Positions 23,350 to 35,480 of a DNA stretch of 64,000 bases are shown here, piece after piece (positions within the stretch are counted from its first letter, which is position 1; each line of letters begins with the position of its first letter). The notes below the pieces were generated by a model that saw only the letters and a program-made list of their open reading frames with translations, made no database searches and was not told the DNA's origin. The translations under genes and the position numbers were made by a program. The DNA comes from Mantis religiosa. Its lineage: Eukaryota; Arthropoda; Insecta; Mantodea; Mantidae. Location of the stretch: NCBI GenBank assembly GCA_030765055.1, contig CM060953.1:106191685-106255684 (forward strand), in the 5' to 3' direction.

Positions 23350-24080
23350 CGCTTAATGTAGCTGCTCCTTTGTTCAGAGACATCTCCTTTTTGGACCCAC
23401 TTCACAACCTAAACAAGCAAATGAAGACATAATACTTCCAAAAGATGAAGCTGATACCTGAGCAATATTTCTGGTCGGAATAAAGTAAATGAAAACATGT
23501 AGTCCGGAGCCGACCGCTCCCTACTTTGCCGGCCGGGCGCTCTAGCAGGGTGTCGCCATATTTCCTTCCTAATTAGGCCAACCCGTGCGCTAAAGGCTGC
23601 ATATTTTATGCGTACTTATGACACATTTAAAAACTGGTTGTTTTCACGAATAGACATAGCAAACATTATCTCCGATAACTTGTGTTAGTATATTGCACTG
23701 AAGGAAATATATAATGAATTTACAGAGCTTAAAGAATAATAATTTAGGTTTTCTATACGTAAAATAAATGGTTTTGAAACTATAAGGAAATAAATGTAAT
23801 GGCATATTCCTGCTCAGTTCTAGTACACTTCAGCCATCTCATCAGGAGCGAAATACAACTATTTGTTGCTGCAAAACACCATTCTCTAATTTGCAGCTTT
23901 TAAGCGGCTTGACGATATTTTAGTATAGAGCATCTTATATTATTCTTGTGCTTTTTTTAAATATATATCTATGTATATAGATATATATTTCTCTTTTTCT
24001 TATTTAACCTTTTTTATTGTTTTCGCTTAATTACCTATCTGTTTTCTGTAGTTTCACACACATACACTATACATATAAAC
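23350..24080. other. No gene seen
   Basis: AT-rich, no recognisable coding or repeat boundary. Confidence 0.5.
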
Positions 24081-24082
24081 AC

Positions 24083-24172
24083 CCATGCCCAGGGCAGGAC
24101 TCGAACCCGCGACCCTCTACGCGGTGGAACGCTAGGGACATATGCTCTAACGACCATGGCTACGAGGGCCGG
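24083..24172 (-). repeat. tRNA-like SINE head (family B)
   Basis: On the minus strand GCCCTCGTAGCCATGGTCGT...GGGTCGCGGGTTCGAGTCC then TGCCCTGGGC: A-box-like and perfect B-box-like sequences at tRNA spacing with an insertion between them. No matching acceptor stem, so it is not a functional tRNA. Confidence 0.55.
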
Positions 24173-25049
24173 CTGTTCGTATGCCATGAAGCAATAATTA
24201 ATATTTGGAAGCTTTGTCTTTTATATCTTACGATAAATCGTAGCAAACGTAACTTCTGAAGTATTTGCTTGAGATCATATAATTTGGATGTATGCAGTGC
24301 GACGATTTAGTGATTAACTGTTCAGTTCGCTAACTACTCCTAATATGCCTGATGCAAATGTTTGAATATATTATTTAACCCAGAGGCTATACTATAACAC
24401 TCTATATTGGTTATACCTTCTATATTAGAGATTTGTCTACAAAGTTAGAGAAATACAGAGACGCCTGCCAACTGCAAACTTTTTATGGCACACCGCAAAG
24501 GACAATATGCTGTCTACACAAAAAGGCAAGCGGGGCCTGAAGAGGGAGAGAGAGACTTGAACCGTATATCTGCTCTAGTAGTGGGTCTGCTTACTAAGAA
24601 ATGAGTATATGCGAGTACATATGAATCACCCATACTCTAGATCCAATGATCGTTTTAGTAAATGCAGTCATAGGTATTACGGATGGATGAGTTATATGAC
24701 AACGCTGTGTCTTGCAGAAGAACCTAGCATTCTTATATCCGAAAGGGGAGGGTAAGCACTGTGTGGGCAGCAAAAGTGATTGTGTTAAACATTCATCTGC
24801 CTTACCTCCTAGAATAACGTTACTGCGTTACTAAAATACTGCAATGGGTTACGAAAACGGGCTTCATTGAAGTAACTCAGTAGAAAATTCAGTATCTCAA
24901 GTTTTGGGTAATCAGATTTCAGGAAGGTGTGGTAGTTCCAGTATTCTGCAAATTACCAAGACAAAACGTATGTTTCATAGGTGAATGAGAAGCTTTGGAA
25001 GCTGGCTTTATAAAGAGAAACGTTGGTAGAAATTTACATTATAGGTGCA

Positions 25050-25155
25050 ATGTTTATTTATTTATGTGTTTATTTGTTTATTCGTATATTTATTTGGTTT
25101 GTTTATTTATTCGTTTCTTTATTTGTTTCTTTATTTTTTTATTTATATATTCTAA
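25050..25155. repeat. Degenerate (TTTA)n tract
   Basis: TTTATTTATTTGTTTATTCG-type repeats; the two overlapping Phe/Tyr/Leu-rich ORFs here are products of it. 25156-27343 contains nothing recognisable. Confidence 0.75.
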
Positions 25156-27343
25156 TGCTGTATACATTTGGAAACATTTTCATTCGTTTTCTAGCCACGG
25201 TTTATTCCTGTAATGTAGGCGGAATGTAAGTTTGTAAAGTTGCATTGTTTCCAGTATCTTTATTTCCTGCATTACACTCTTACTAAAGTATTTACTGTGA
25301 ATGATTTCCGACCACAGCACGTAAAGATTGTGCTCTGGTTACATATGGTTGATGGTTACCGTTATGGAATATTCCAATGCATTTCAGCTAGCCATCAGTG
25401 AAATCTTCTCAATAAAGTTATGGGAATATCTATATTACACAGAGAATCGATTGATACCCAAAAGATTCTAGACGTTACCGTTTCTGGTGCTTCCTTTGGA
25501 AATAGTTATATTCTCAAACGATCATCTCATTTCAAATAGAACATTATTATTAATGCATCACTCAAAAGAGCTGGGGTATTCATTCTCACTCCACGAATGC
25601 ATAACCAGAGAAGAATATGTAACATCATGTAAGACCAAGATATTTTAAACTGCAGAAAATGGTGAAGGAGGAAGACCTCTTCAAATGTGAAGGCCACAGA
25701 GGTACAAAACTGTATAAAAGGAAAATATAAACCTACATATATGCTTGCTGACACGCTCACAAATAAAGAGAATAAAATAAAAAAGTCTAAAATGACTGTT
25801 CTCATTGTATTTAAATAGATGTGCCAAATTAGATTATTGCTATTGAGTTAATGTATTCTCATAATATGTAGTAAATAAGACTAAAAGATATATATATTTT
25901 GTTATTGAAGCATAGAATTATATTAAATAAAATAATGTGTAATGTTCTGAGTGATGTCAATATTTAAGAATGAAGATTTATTGTTCACGTGCTATTGGGA
26001 AATTGTAATTTCAGAGCAAATTAATATTTGTGCACACCTGATGAATTTTGACTAAACGGAAAACTTAATGCAGAACAAACGAAGATAAATAGTTCAGACT
26101 ACGTACCATTATGTCAACACACTTGCCTTCAGTTATTTCGCCTTTGAGTTAAAAATGGCAAAGAAAATTCGGAAGCTGTGAAATTCCGAAGCACTTTTCT
26201 TGAAATTAGCTGGCTTTAATTTGTCTCTTTTTAAAACTCTTTTAAATTTTCACTAAGCCTTCTTATAGGTGATAAAGTACAAGCGAATAAGCTCATCTTT
26301 AAGGATTGCAAGTTGGTGCCATTCAACAGACTCGTGTCTAATAATCCTAACGGAGAAGCTCATTGTGTACCAGCAATGCGCCTCGCACGTCCTATAGTTG
26401 ATGAAGGTTCTGAAGGGGATGCGGAATAACATTTCTACGGCACGTTGGCTTCAGTGATATTCTCTGAAGTGTCACTACGAGATCGAAAGTTGGCGACTGC
26501 GTCAATGTCTCTCCCTAATCAGAATATGTACATATGGAAATGCCTTGGCTGTAAGGACAATTGCAGAATGTGGTAGCATAGTGACATTTAATTAGAATTT
26601 AACTAGAGAATGGACGCTGGCGCCATGTGAGCGGAATGGAAGCAGATGGAAGTCTCCCGTTCTGCCTAATCTTATTTCTTGGTTAGGAGGTATCATATAA
26701 ATGTAAATTACTTCTTTTGTATCATTGACCAGGAAACTTTTAAAAATTATCCTTTGTGTCCATAGCACCAGCTAGAAAATTATAAGGAGGCGATGCCCCA
26801 AATTTACACGGCTGTTTAAAGCGATTCTTCAACCGCAGCTTAGTCACCATTTCAAGTATAAACACACCTTCTATTAGAGCAGAGATTTTCATCTTCTCTG
26901 TTTCCCTTCTAAGACAACCTTATAGGAGATCCAGTTTTAGACGCTACTACAATTAAACAGTTCAAAAAAGAACGTAAATCGAGAGTGAGCCTTTTCCTAC
27001 CACAATTTCGAGGCTCTATCAGGATAAAGTGTTATTCTTTGTTACTCTTCTTTTTCCTAAGTGTACTGAGTCTGTGTGCATTCAATTAGAACAGTATAAG
27101 TGGGTCGGTTACAAATAAACCTACTCTTTACAACAACAGAGGTACAGTTATGCAATAATATTTGTTATTGTGTTTTAAATAATGCAGCCCTACATCGAGC
27201 CAAATCTCTTAGATCTGGTTTACCTAGTTTTAAAAAGTAATGATGGCACCACCAATTTGTTTTGTATTTCTTGCCGAGCACTGCGCATTACTCTTTGTTC
27301 AATTGCTGTAGTTGCTCGTATAGGAATACCAAACATTTGCTCA

Positions 27344-27683
27344 TATAGAGTTAACATGAAAAGTTCAATACCATGGCCGGAATTTGATCCATGGATCTCC
27401 GGTTTCCGTCCAGTCGCTCTAGCCCATTGAGGTACCATGGCCAACGTGCCATGATGAAGCCCGGCACTCAGGTACTTACGATAGTAAGTCGCCACAAACG
27501 GCATATCTCAGATGCAGGAGCCCCTATTGGTCTACCGGCGGAATATACGAGTCAAATGGAGAATTTAATGTCAGGACGGCACGTTGGCCATGGTAACCCC
27601 ATGGGTTAGAGCGACTGCACGGAAACCAGGAGATTCATGGTTCAAATCCCCTCCATGCCATCAATTTTTGATGTTGACTCTAT
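27344..27683. mobile_element. Foldback element with tRNA-like arms (copy II)
   Basis: Left arm ATAGAGTTAACATGAAAAG... and right arm ...GATGTTGACTCTAT are inverted. The right arm carries TTGGCCATGGTAACCCCATG..GGTTAGAGC...GGTTCAAATCCCC..CCATGCC, and the left arm its reverse including the anticodon-arm region. The unpaired centre (about 27450-27530) resembles no coding sequence. Confidence 0.7.
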
Positions 27684-28285
27684 CTATCAAAAACCTTAGC
27701 CTATATACAGCTAGTATGAAGAAATAATTTCCATCAATTAACTAACATTTTCTCATATATTTAAATTTTAGGTCCTTTTAGGGGATTAGTTTGCTAGTTT
27801 TTATGCATGCTAGGCATATTTTCATTAAATATAAGAACACTATTGAGAATATCAGGTTAACTTCATAGCAATGTCTCAGAGACATGTAATCGTGTATCTA
27901 TTGTTCAGTCAATTCCATATTAGGAGGGTACTTCCTTTCCCGACTTCGATATATCTTCAGTAAATGTGCGAGCGCTCACACAAAACCTCTCTAAATCTTA
28001 GAAAAATAATCATATTTACTTCTTGCATTTAGAGCCCTTAGCATTTTGGACGACACTAAGTCTTTCTAAATAAAAGAAAACTGAAAAAAAAGAAAAGCAG
28101 CTCACAGAAACAAAGTTCGATTTAGAAACCACCGGAGGCATTTTCTGACGCTGTGTTCACAATATGCGCTTTGGAAAGGTACAGTCAGGCTGAAACGTTC
28201 AGTGATTTCTATACCATCTATGGCATAGGAGTTTCAGGCTGATTCTACCCTTCCATACCTTTGCCTACACACGGCTAGTGTGAAA

Positions 28286-28470
28286 TACATTTTTTTCTTA
28301 ATTTACGTCCTCCAGCGTTGTCATATTGGACGGTGAATGAAATGGATGCAATGATGCTCAAATGAGCCCAGGGTCCATAGAGCTTACTGCCATCTGACAT
28401 TCGTCTTTCGAACAAGGGACCTCTTGAACGTGAGGCAGACTCGCTACCATCTACGCTACCGAGGCGGGCA
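28286..28470 (-). mobile_element. SINE family A (leftward, deleted)
   Basis: T run, reverse of GGAGGACGTAAATT, CTCATTTGAGC, then GGTCCCTTGTTCGAAAGACG joined directly to GAGGCAGACTCGCTACCATC. The core ACCTGGATAAGG segment and most of the B-box stem are missing. Confidence 0.65.
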
Positions 28471-28561
28471 AAGAACAACTAAGTTTTTCTAATATACGCT
28501 CTCATACCACTTTGGCTCTATTTCAAACCTATGGTATAGATAGGAAGTTGCCTTGTGGCTT

Positions 28562-28618
28562 GGCCGTATGCATGGTAGCCGAGCGGTATTTGCAAAATAT
28601 GAGCTCGAATCCCTGATG
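28562..28618 (+). repeat. tRNA-like fragment
   Basis: CATGGTAGCCGAGCGG (A-box-like) and GAGCTCGAATCCC (B-box-like) 20 bases apart, just before the LTR at 28640. Likely a SINE head. Confidence 0.4.
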
Positions 28619-28639
28619 TCTATGTTTTACTTTTACTGT

Positions 28640-29450
28640 TGTTGTGAACCAGGATTGTAAGGAGGGAAAAAGACTTACAAACCTAATCTGCATCTGGGGG
28701 GGGGGTAGCTACTGAAAGGGTAGAGCGAAAGAAACATCTAAGTCAAACTGAACTGAATAACTTTATTTCAAAGATGCCTAGTATTTCTACAGGGCACACC
28801 CTGGATCTAGATGAGATCAGGGGCGCTTTGGTAACATTTAAATACATAATAACATAATGCAACTTTACCTTTAGCGATGTGTTGTTTGTATGGCTTGAAC
28901 CTTGTGACTGTCAAAAGATGTACGATCCGGTACGCCCTGCTGGCGATTTACTCCTAGTAGCACTTTGAAATAAACTCTTGTTGATTCTTACAGAGACCAT
29001 CAGCAATTCCCCTCTCAAATCTCTGTCAAGTCTCTCCCCCGGGGGCTAACTCAACCCTGGTTCTACCAAAAAGTCAACGCAGCGATTCCCACGCTAACTG
29101 TTAATTTGCACCATATTGTGCAATCATTGTTTTCATCATTGACAACATCTTTAAACCTGTTACTGACCAACTAAGCATTATTTCCCTTGATCAGCAAGAT
29201 GTGTGATTCATTGTTTAAAACATGGGGAACAAGTTGAGGCCTGTTAGAGGCCACCTGTGAATTATTTCTCTAAGCCAGCAGGATGTATGATTCACCAGTC
29301 CAAAGTATCTGTTTTGCCAGTCAGCAGAATTTACGCTTAATCATGCAGATTTTACATACAGCTGTGCTCAGACTCAAGGCATCGAAAATAAATGTTATAG
29401 AATAATGATTACAGAAATTTCCAAATCTTGCTCAGCCTATACACGGAAAA
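28640..29450 (+). mobile_element. Solo LTR, family 2 (copy A)
   Basis: Matches 61455-62258 in reverse over its entire length (811 versus 804 bp), so the ends are defined by comparison: TGTTGTG at the start; the right end has decayed from CGCAACA to CGGAAAA. AATAAA lies in the CTTTGAAATAAACTC block, giving rightward orientation. Flanks are CTGT and CTTT, a possible 4-bp duplication with one change. A run of ten G follows CTGCATCT near 28697. Confidence 0.75.
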
Positions 29451-30030
29451 CTTTAATACCAATGACTCATGCTTTTCTTGCAGAAAATAATAATATCTTA
29501 AACCCATTCTTTTGTAAAAACGCAAATAACGTTTGTTATCGTTTTCAAAATAAATGCAAGGCTACTAGAATATTGCCTTAATATTGGTTGTGTAAACGCT
29601 CGGTCTTATTCATTTGTTATACATGGTGCTGGCATATAATGCATTTATTTCAGTTAGATCAATAACAGAGAGTGTCTCAGTTGTTATATGCAGTATAAAT
29701 ACCATAAAATCAAGTAAAACTTAGCAATTGGAAGTAATATAACAATGCGTAATATTTCTACAATATTGTATTTCTACAATAAAAAGAAATGAAAACTATG
29801 TATATTCCAGCCTTTGTATGTCTAGCTCCTATATGCTTGTCTATAACCGCTCGGCTATCTGTTCACTTTTAGTGACTGAGATCTAATTATGAGACTGAAA
29901 CTGTTTGCACACGTTACAGTATGCAAAGAAAGGAATGATTCCATATATGGATATGCATGATACAATGAAACAATGCACAATGTGTGTGCATTTTATCCTC
30001 CACGTTTGCGGCAGCGACTGTCTAAAATTC
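29451..30030. other. No gene seen
   Basis: AT-rich, no recognisable coding or repeat boundary. Confidence 0.5.
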
Positions 30031-30049
30031 AGCTTCCTTTAACTACGCT

Positions 30050-31362
30050 GACTCCCATAAATAATCGGACAGACTTTGCATTTCATTACGGAGTGCTCTA
30101 TAAAGCAGGATAGATTATGTGTATCAATCTCAAGGTACTCCTTATCCACTTGCCATGAATATATTGAAAATGTAACTAAACTGAGAGCTTCCCCATTCAA
30201 CCTTGTTTAGATCATGTGTTTACGACACAAAAAGAATCGTGGAGGAGAAATGAAATGCAATACAACCGAGCAGGTGAAGTCTGTCAGTAGACAAAACAAC
30301 ATCGTAGAAGAAGTACGTCAAATGTGCACCAAGAAGAAGGCAGGAGCATAGTATGAGGCCCAGAGGTAAGCAGAGTTCCTCTGAACAGAGACAGTTACTG
30401 ATCTATCACTATGAAAAGAACAAAACATACCGGGAAATAGCAGAGATTGTGAATCTTAACAAAAGTACAGTTGGTGACATAATTCACCGGTATAAGTATG
30501 AAGACAATTTAATTTCGAGTAAAGCCAGGGCAACCAAAACTTTTTGCCGATAGGCAGGATTTTTATATTATGCCGAAGGTAAAACGGAATCCGCGTATAA
30601 GTACTCCACTGATTTGTACTGAGATTCACGAAGAACTGAGACTGACAGCCCTGAAACGGTTAGAAGGGCCATTCGAAAACAAGATTTTAATGGTAGCATA
30701 GCCAGAAAAAGCCATACATTTCCAGCAAGAATAAAAGAAAGCGATTACAATTTGCCAAAGGCTTTGTTAACAAGACTAAGTTATTTTTTGTGACGAAAGC
30801 AAATACAACCTTGCTGGTTCCGATGGTAGGCTGGTTGTGTGGAGGAAAGCAAACATGAACCTGGAACAGCGCAGATTACAAGACATGGCCAAACACGGCA
30901 GAGGGAGTTTAATGATATGGGGCTGTATTTCCTCTACGGGAGTGGGAAAGCTACTGTTCATAGACACAACCATGAACAAGGAAGTTTATCTTAGACAATT
31001 ACATCAAAATTTAAAACAAAGTGCAGAAATAATGAGTATTTTGGACAGCTTCTCATTTTTTCAGGACAATGATCCAAAGCATTGGTTACTTTACAACTGT
31101 CTTCATGTTCTGCATCCACCCCCCTTTGTCCTCGGATTTTAGTCCCATAGAAGCAGTATGGGATAAACTGGAGAAAGCCGTGCGTAAGGCTGCCATCACC
31201 TCCAAGCAGCACTTGCAGCAGAGGTTGCAAGAGGAATGGAGCAAACCTGGTTCACAGCGTGCTAAATAGGTTTCGAGAAGTAGTGAAAGGCCGAGGGAGA
31301 GTCACAAAGTACTAAGTCATATTTTGTATCACACTCAAGTTCTTATGTCCGATTATTTTTGA
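30050..31362 (+). mobile_element. Tc1-like transposon, decayed
   Basis: The inverted sub-terminal motif ATAAATAATCGGACA (30057-30071) has its near-complement at 31346-31360 (TGTCCGATTATTTTT), in the expected position for Tc1 ends about 1.3 kb apart. The outer ends have diverged, so exact boundaries and the TA duplication are not certain. The transposase between them is described separately. Confidence 0.8.
30353..31315 (+). pseudogene. Tc1-like transposase (DDE), broken
   Basis: ATG at 30353 opens a frame with an N-terminal HTH: YREIAEIVNLNKSTVGDIIH is a typical Tc1 recognition-helix region, then a GRPR-like linker lost to a frameshift near 30530. Later frames contain VIFCDESKYNLAGSDGR (first catalytic Asp in the DES motif), WRKANMNLE, GRGSLMIWGCISSTGVG, FFQDNDPKH (second Asp) and, after another frameshift near 31080, DFSPIEAVWDKLEKAVRK (Glu at the DD34E position). 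All three acidic residues are present, but several frameshifts and stops make it inactive. Full length for the family would be about 340 residues; this fits. The protein would cut and rejoin DNA at its own terminal repeats and insert at TA. Confidence 0.88.
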
Positions 31363-31375
31363 GAACCAAAAATGC

Positions 31376-33315
31376 CATATTTCTCTTTAATTCTTAAAAA
31401 AGCACACATATAATTTTTATGTGAAATAACATTTATTTTCTTGCCAGAACGAACCAAGTAACTGTTGATTATGATTAATTTCAATATAATAGCACATCAA
31501 ATGTTGATTTTCACTTTCGAAACTTAGTACTCTGCTTTGTCAGGTTATATATGAGAGTCTCTGTATATTTTAACTGGGTCTACAAACACCCCTTCCACTG
31601 CTTACATGGGAGAGTGATGTGGCTGTTCCATTATTGGTAGACCATAACCGCCCAAATTACCATTCATATTTTTGCGGAAAGTATTTTTAAATTGCTTTGT
31701 TGAGAGAGTGCATGTGGCCTCACTTTTTTAGGCAATGACCTCCTTTTTAGGATTCAATCAATTTATTTTATGGCTCCTCTCCTCTTTGTTATCGGAACAA
31801 AACGCTCCCTATTACTTAAGGTTTACTTCAAGTTTGTTTGACATACAAGTTTGACTTTACAAGGGAAGTGTGTAAGACATAAGGTATAAGACATATAACA
31901 CATCGTTTATATATAATATATAATTAACAAATGTTTTAATTAACTTGAAATATATGATTGATTATTACGAGTAGAGAGAGTGCTGCTTCAATTGACAAGA
32001 CGCTACACGACTTTAACCGATTTAGTTGGTGCTGTCTACCTGTCTGAAATCTAGACTGTAGAGAGTACTGGTGACAAAGAGGGCCTTCCTTCCCATCCCT
32101 GCTCACTACACTGTGCAGCCAAATGCCTCCTTAAGGGACAAAAGAGGCACGTGTGCAATACGATAGTTCGTCAGTTATAAAATACAGGTATACAGTCTTC
32201 AATATTAACCTTCAAATTGCAGTGAATGAATTAAAACAGCAGGATTAAGTATAGCATCGATACTGTTGTTTGCGTACAAAAGCTAAAGAACTACACAAGC
32301 ACTACATTGTTCCACATTGTGTTTATTTTGAGATAACGGCTCTTACACTTAGATTTCCGCCGCAAAGAATATAGTGAGTGAACAATAATAACCATGATAA
32401 CGATACTATTAATAGCACTAACTATAAGCATAATAGTAATTACAATGCAAATAATAAAAATTATAGAAGAAGAAGAACAAATGACACTGAAATCTTATGT
32501 CCACATGTCTACTTGGTTTCCTTTACGGCGCTTTACAATGCTTACAGGACTAACATTAGGTAATAGCATTGTAAACAGAAAACAAAAGACGTGATATGCA
32601 CTGCATAACTAAAACTATACGTATAAATGCTTCTTGGCCTCTCTACTTCATGGCAATCGAGACAAACGTTACTTTATTGCTAATCTCCTAGTAGCTGCTA
32701 AGTTAATATGGAAATGTAGTAAACTTTAAGCGAAACTATGCTCTTGAAAGACCTGGCCGCTTGTAAGTCTATGAAATTCCGTTCGCTGTGCAAGGACAAG
32801 CGTTAAAAACTAATATCGGCTTCCTGTTTCACCAAAAGTGTAAATGTTAGAAAATTCAGAAAAATAATAAGTAATATCTCCCAAATGGTGCATTAGAAAT
32901 AAAATGCATCATAATAAGTTATATATTTTAAAGATCACCATTTTGGTATAGTAACATTTTATCTTTCTCTTACAATTTCGATTTATGCAAAAGTTATATA
33001 GAATCTAGGGACGTTCTGAGGACGTTTCCGGAAAATGCTATGTTTTAATTTCATTTCTCGTGGAAATATTTTAAAACATGCTATAATATTTATAATAAAT
33101 TTGTTAGAGTACATTTTCAGTAAATCATAATTTTTGAAAAAGTTCCATGTAGAGGATAGCCTTGGGCGACATTTTTAAGCATACCGTTTTTCTTTTTAGA
33201 CTCAGAGGAACACAAAACTTGTATTCTCTCTTAAATGTTGCAATCTAACTCTGTGTGGAATGCAATACTTTCTCTAGTTACTGTAATTATATATTATCCA
33301 CGGATCAGTTAATAG
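31376..33315. other. No gene seen
   Basis: AT-rich DNA between the Tc1 remnant and the Penelope insertion. Short ORFs at 32378-32594 are low-complexity. Confidence 0.5.
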
Positions 33316-33329
33316 ATAAAGTTTCCTCG

Positions 33330-33364
33330 TGAGTGTTCGGAAGCTTTCACGGCCGGAGTCAGAA
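33330..33364 (-). other. One-sided Penelope tail
   Basis: Minus strand: GACTCCGGCCGTGAAAGCTT and neighbours, also present at the right end of the small Penelope insertion (57820-57847) but absent from the other end of both insertions. This corresponds to the 34-36 nt extension described for Penelope LTRs. Confidence 0.7.
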
Positions 33365-33455
33365 TTAACATAAGAGATTTCTTCCGGGCTTTGGAGCCGT
33401 GGTCTGATGGAGTTAAGCTGTGCATACGTTTCGTCCATCCCTGCGGTGGACATAA

Positions 33456-35390
33456 TCAGTGGCGTGGTCTTAATTTTCTAGGTGAAGGTCCAGGCACAAC
33501 TAAGAGGCTCGCTAGAGGTATCGTATTTATATCCTGGTTGGACGTACTGGATTGGTTCGGCTGTAGCAGGGGGTGTGTCCTCGGTGGGTGGGGGTTCCCT
33601 GTACTGATAGTTAATTGGTTCGCGTGATTTTTCTGCCTTAGGTTTTGTTTTAGCCGTTCCAGTATCGGATGCCAGATGTTGTTCAGTTTAAGAGCCTCTC
33701 CCTTTCTGTTGAAATTATTTGGGTGTTTGTAGATTTCAATAGCTTCGCGTTGTAGTCTGGCGTGATAGTATGGTGTAGAAGAAAGCACCTTCGTCTCCTC
33801 ATACTGGATAATATGTTCACCATCGGTCCAAATGGCATGTTCAGCGACCGCAGACTTGTCCCATTGTCCCAGACGGCAGTTTCGCTTGTGTTCTGAAAGC
33901 CGGGTGTTGAAACTGCGTTGTGTGGTACCGACGTACACAGCACCGCAGGAACAAGGAATACGGTAGACGCCGGCTGAAGCGAGAGGGTCCCTGGGGTCTT
34001 TGGATGAGCGTAATAACGAATTAATCTGCCTAGTGGGCTTGAAAATAGTTCTAACCTTGAAGCTTTTAAGCAGGCGCTCAATTCTGTCCGTCACATTCTT
34101 AAAATATGGCAGGAATGCAATGCCTTTGTATTCATGCGGACTGTTCTCCCAGATGGCAGGGCGAGGTTTGCGTGGTCGTGTAGCTCTGCGGACTTCACGT
34201 GCTGTGTAGCCGTTGGAACATAAGGCCTGTTGCAGGTGACGGAGTTCCTGTTGTAATGAGCCGGGTTCACAGATGCGGGTAGCGCGGTCCGTGAGGCTTT
34301 TAATGATGGCACGTTTCTGTTTAGGGTGATGGTTGGAGTCTTTGTTTAGATATCTGTCTGTATGGGTCGGATTGCGGTATACTTTGTGTCCAAGTGTCCC
34401 ATTTGGTTTTCTACTCACCAGAACGTCTAAAAATGCCCGTTGTCCATCTTCCTTCTCCATAGTGAACTGAATACGCGGATTGATGCTGTTGAGATGCTGA
34501 AGGAACCCATCAAGAGTAGATTCACCATGACTCCATACAAAAAACGTGTCATCCACATAGAGGTACCATTTTGACCGTTTGTAAGCAGCAGAGCTCAGAG
34601 CCTGGGCCTCGAAGGACTCCATGAACAAATTGGAAATTACTGGGCTGAGTGGGCTGCCCATGTCGCCTCCGTCATTTTGTTCAAAGTACTCATGTTTCCA
34701 CTGAAAGTAATTGGTGGTGAGCACATGGTGAAATAGCGCCAGTATATCGTCCGGAAACAGACTTCTCAGGTTGGAGATGGCGTCACTTACAGGGACCATG
34801 GTGAAGAGAGAAACGACATCAAAGCTGACGAGGATGTCTTGAGGCTGTAGAGTGATGGTCTGTAGCTTCTGGATGAAATGGTGCGAATCCTTGATGTAAG
34901 TGTCTGTGGAGCAAATATGCGGTTGCAATAAGTTTGCCAAAATTTAGCGACGGTGTAGGTAGGGGACCCAATGCTGCTGACGATGGGCCGTAGTGGCACA
35001 TTTGTTTTGTGGACCTTAGGCAGACCGTAGAATCTCGGAGGTTGAGCTTCAGACCTAGTGATGCGGCGTTTATCCTCAGGTAGTAGGGAGTACGATTTTA
35101 TCATTTTGTCGGTTTTTCGTAAAATGCTGGAAGTAGGATCGCGTTGAAGCTTCCGGTAGGTACCGGATAGTAAAAGCTCCAGGATTTTGCTTTCACAGTC
35201 TAGCTGGTTCAGGACGACCGTATTGCCTTTATCCGCAGAGCAGACAATGATGTCCATGTTGGCATTAAGGTTCTTAAGGGCCATTCTTTCTGCCTGTGAC
35301 AGGTTGCCTTTTGGAGGTTTTGCCCGTTGAAGAATCCTGGCGGATTCTCGGCGAAATTCCTCCGCAGTAAATGTCGGAAGAGAGCGTATT
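33456..35390 (-). pseudogene. Penelope-like RT with GIY-YIG endonuclease (copy A)
   Basis: The main frame (33456-34940) has RT motif A (SFDVVSLFTMVP, Asp about residue 41), motif B (GSPLSPVISNLFME, 95-108), motif C (YVDD, 128-131), then a linker with KNVTDRIERL and a C-terminal GIY-YIG domain: GVYRIPCSCGAVYVG (324-338), TRLSEHK (346-352), SAVAEHAI and EAIEIYKHPNNFNR. Penelope proteins copy RNA at a nicked chromosomal site; the GIY-YIG part makes the nick. The N-terminal part (ADKGNTVVLNQ, PPRFYGLPKVHK, PLRPIVSSIGSPTY) lies in another frame (34787-35284 and upstream to about 35390); a one-base loss near 34940 separates them. The 5' end is truncated at the head-to-head junction. All key RT and nuclease residues visible are conserved, so the break may be recent. 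There is a stop after RPRH, then the terminal repeat. Confidence 0.92.
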
Positions 35391-35401
35391 TTAGACTATT
35401 C

Positions 35402-35480
35402 TTAACTATCAGTACAGGGAAACCCCACCCACCGGGGACACACCCCCTGCTCCAGCCGAACCAATCCAGTACGTCCAACC
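35402..35480 (+). repeat. Penelope copy B, inner fragment
   Basis: Codes for LTISTGKPHPPGTHPLLQPN and following residues, nearly identical to the C-terminal part of copy A (LTISTGNPHPPRTHPLLQPN) but on the opposite strand. It stops where the LINE begins. Confidence 0.85.

Noticed and set aside
24083..24172. tRNA gene on the minus strand
   Set aside because: Good B box, but an insertion between the arms and no acceptor pairing; treated as a SINE head.
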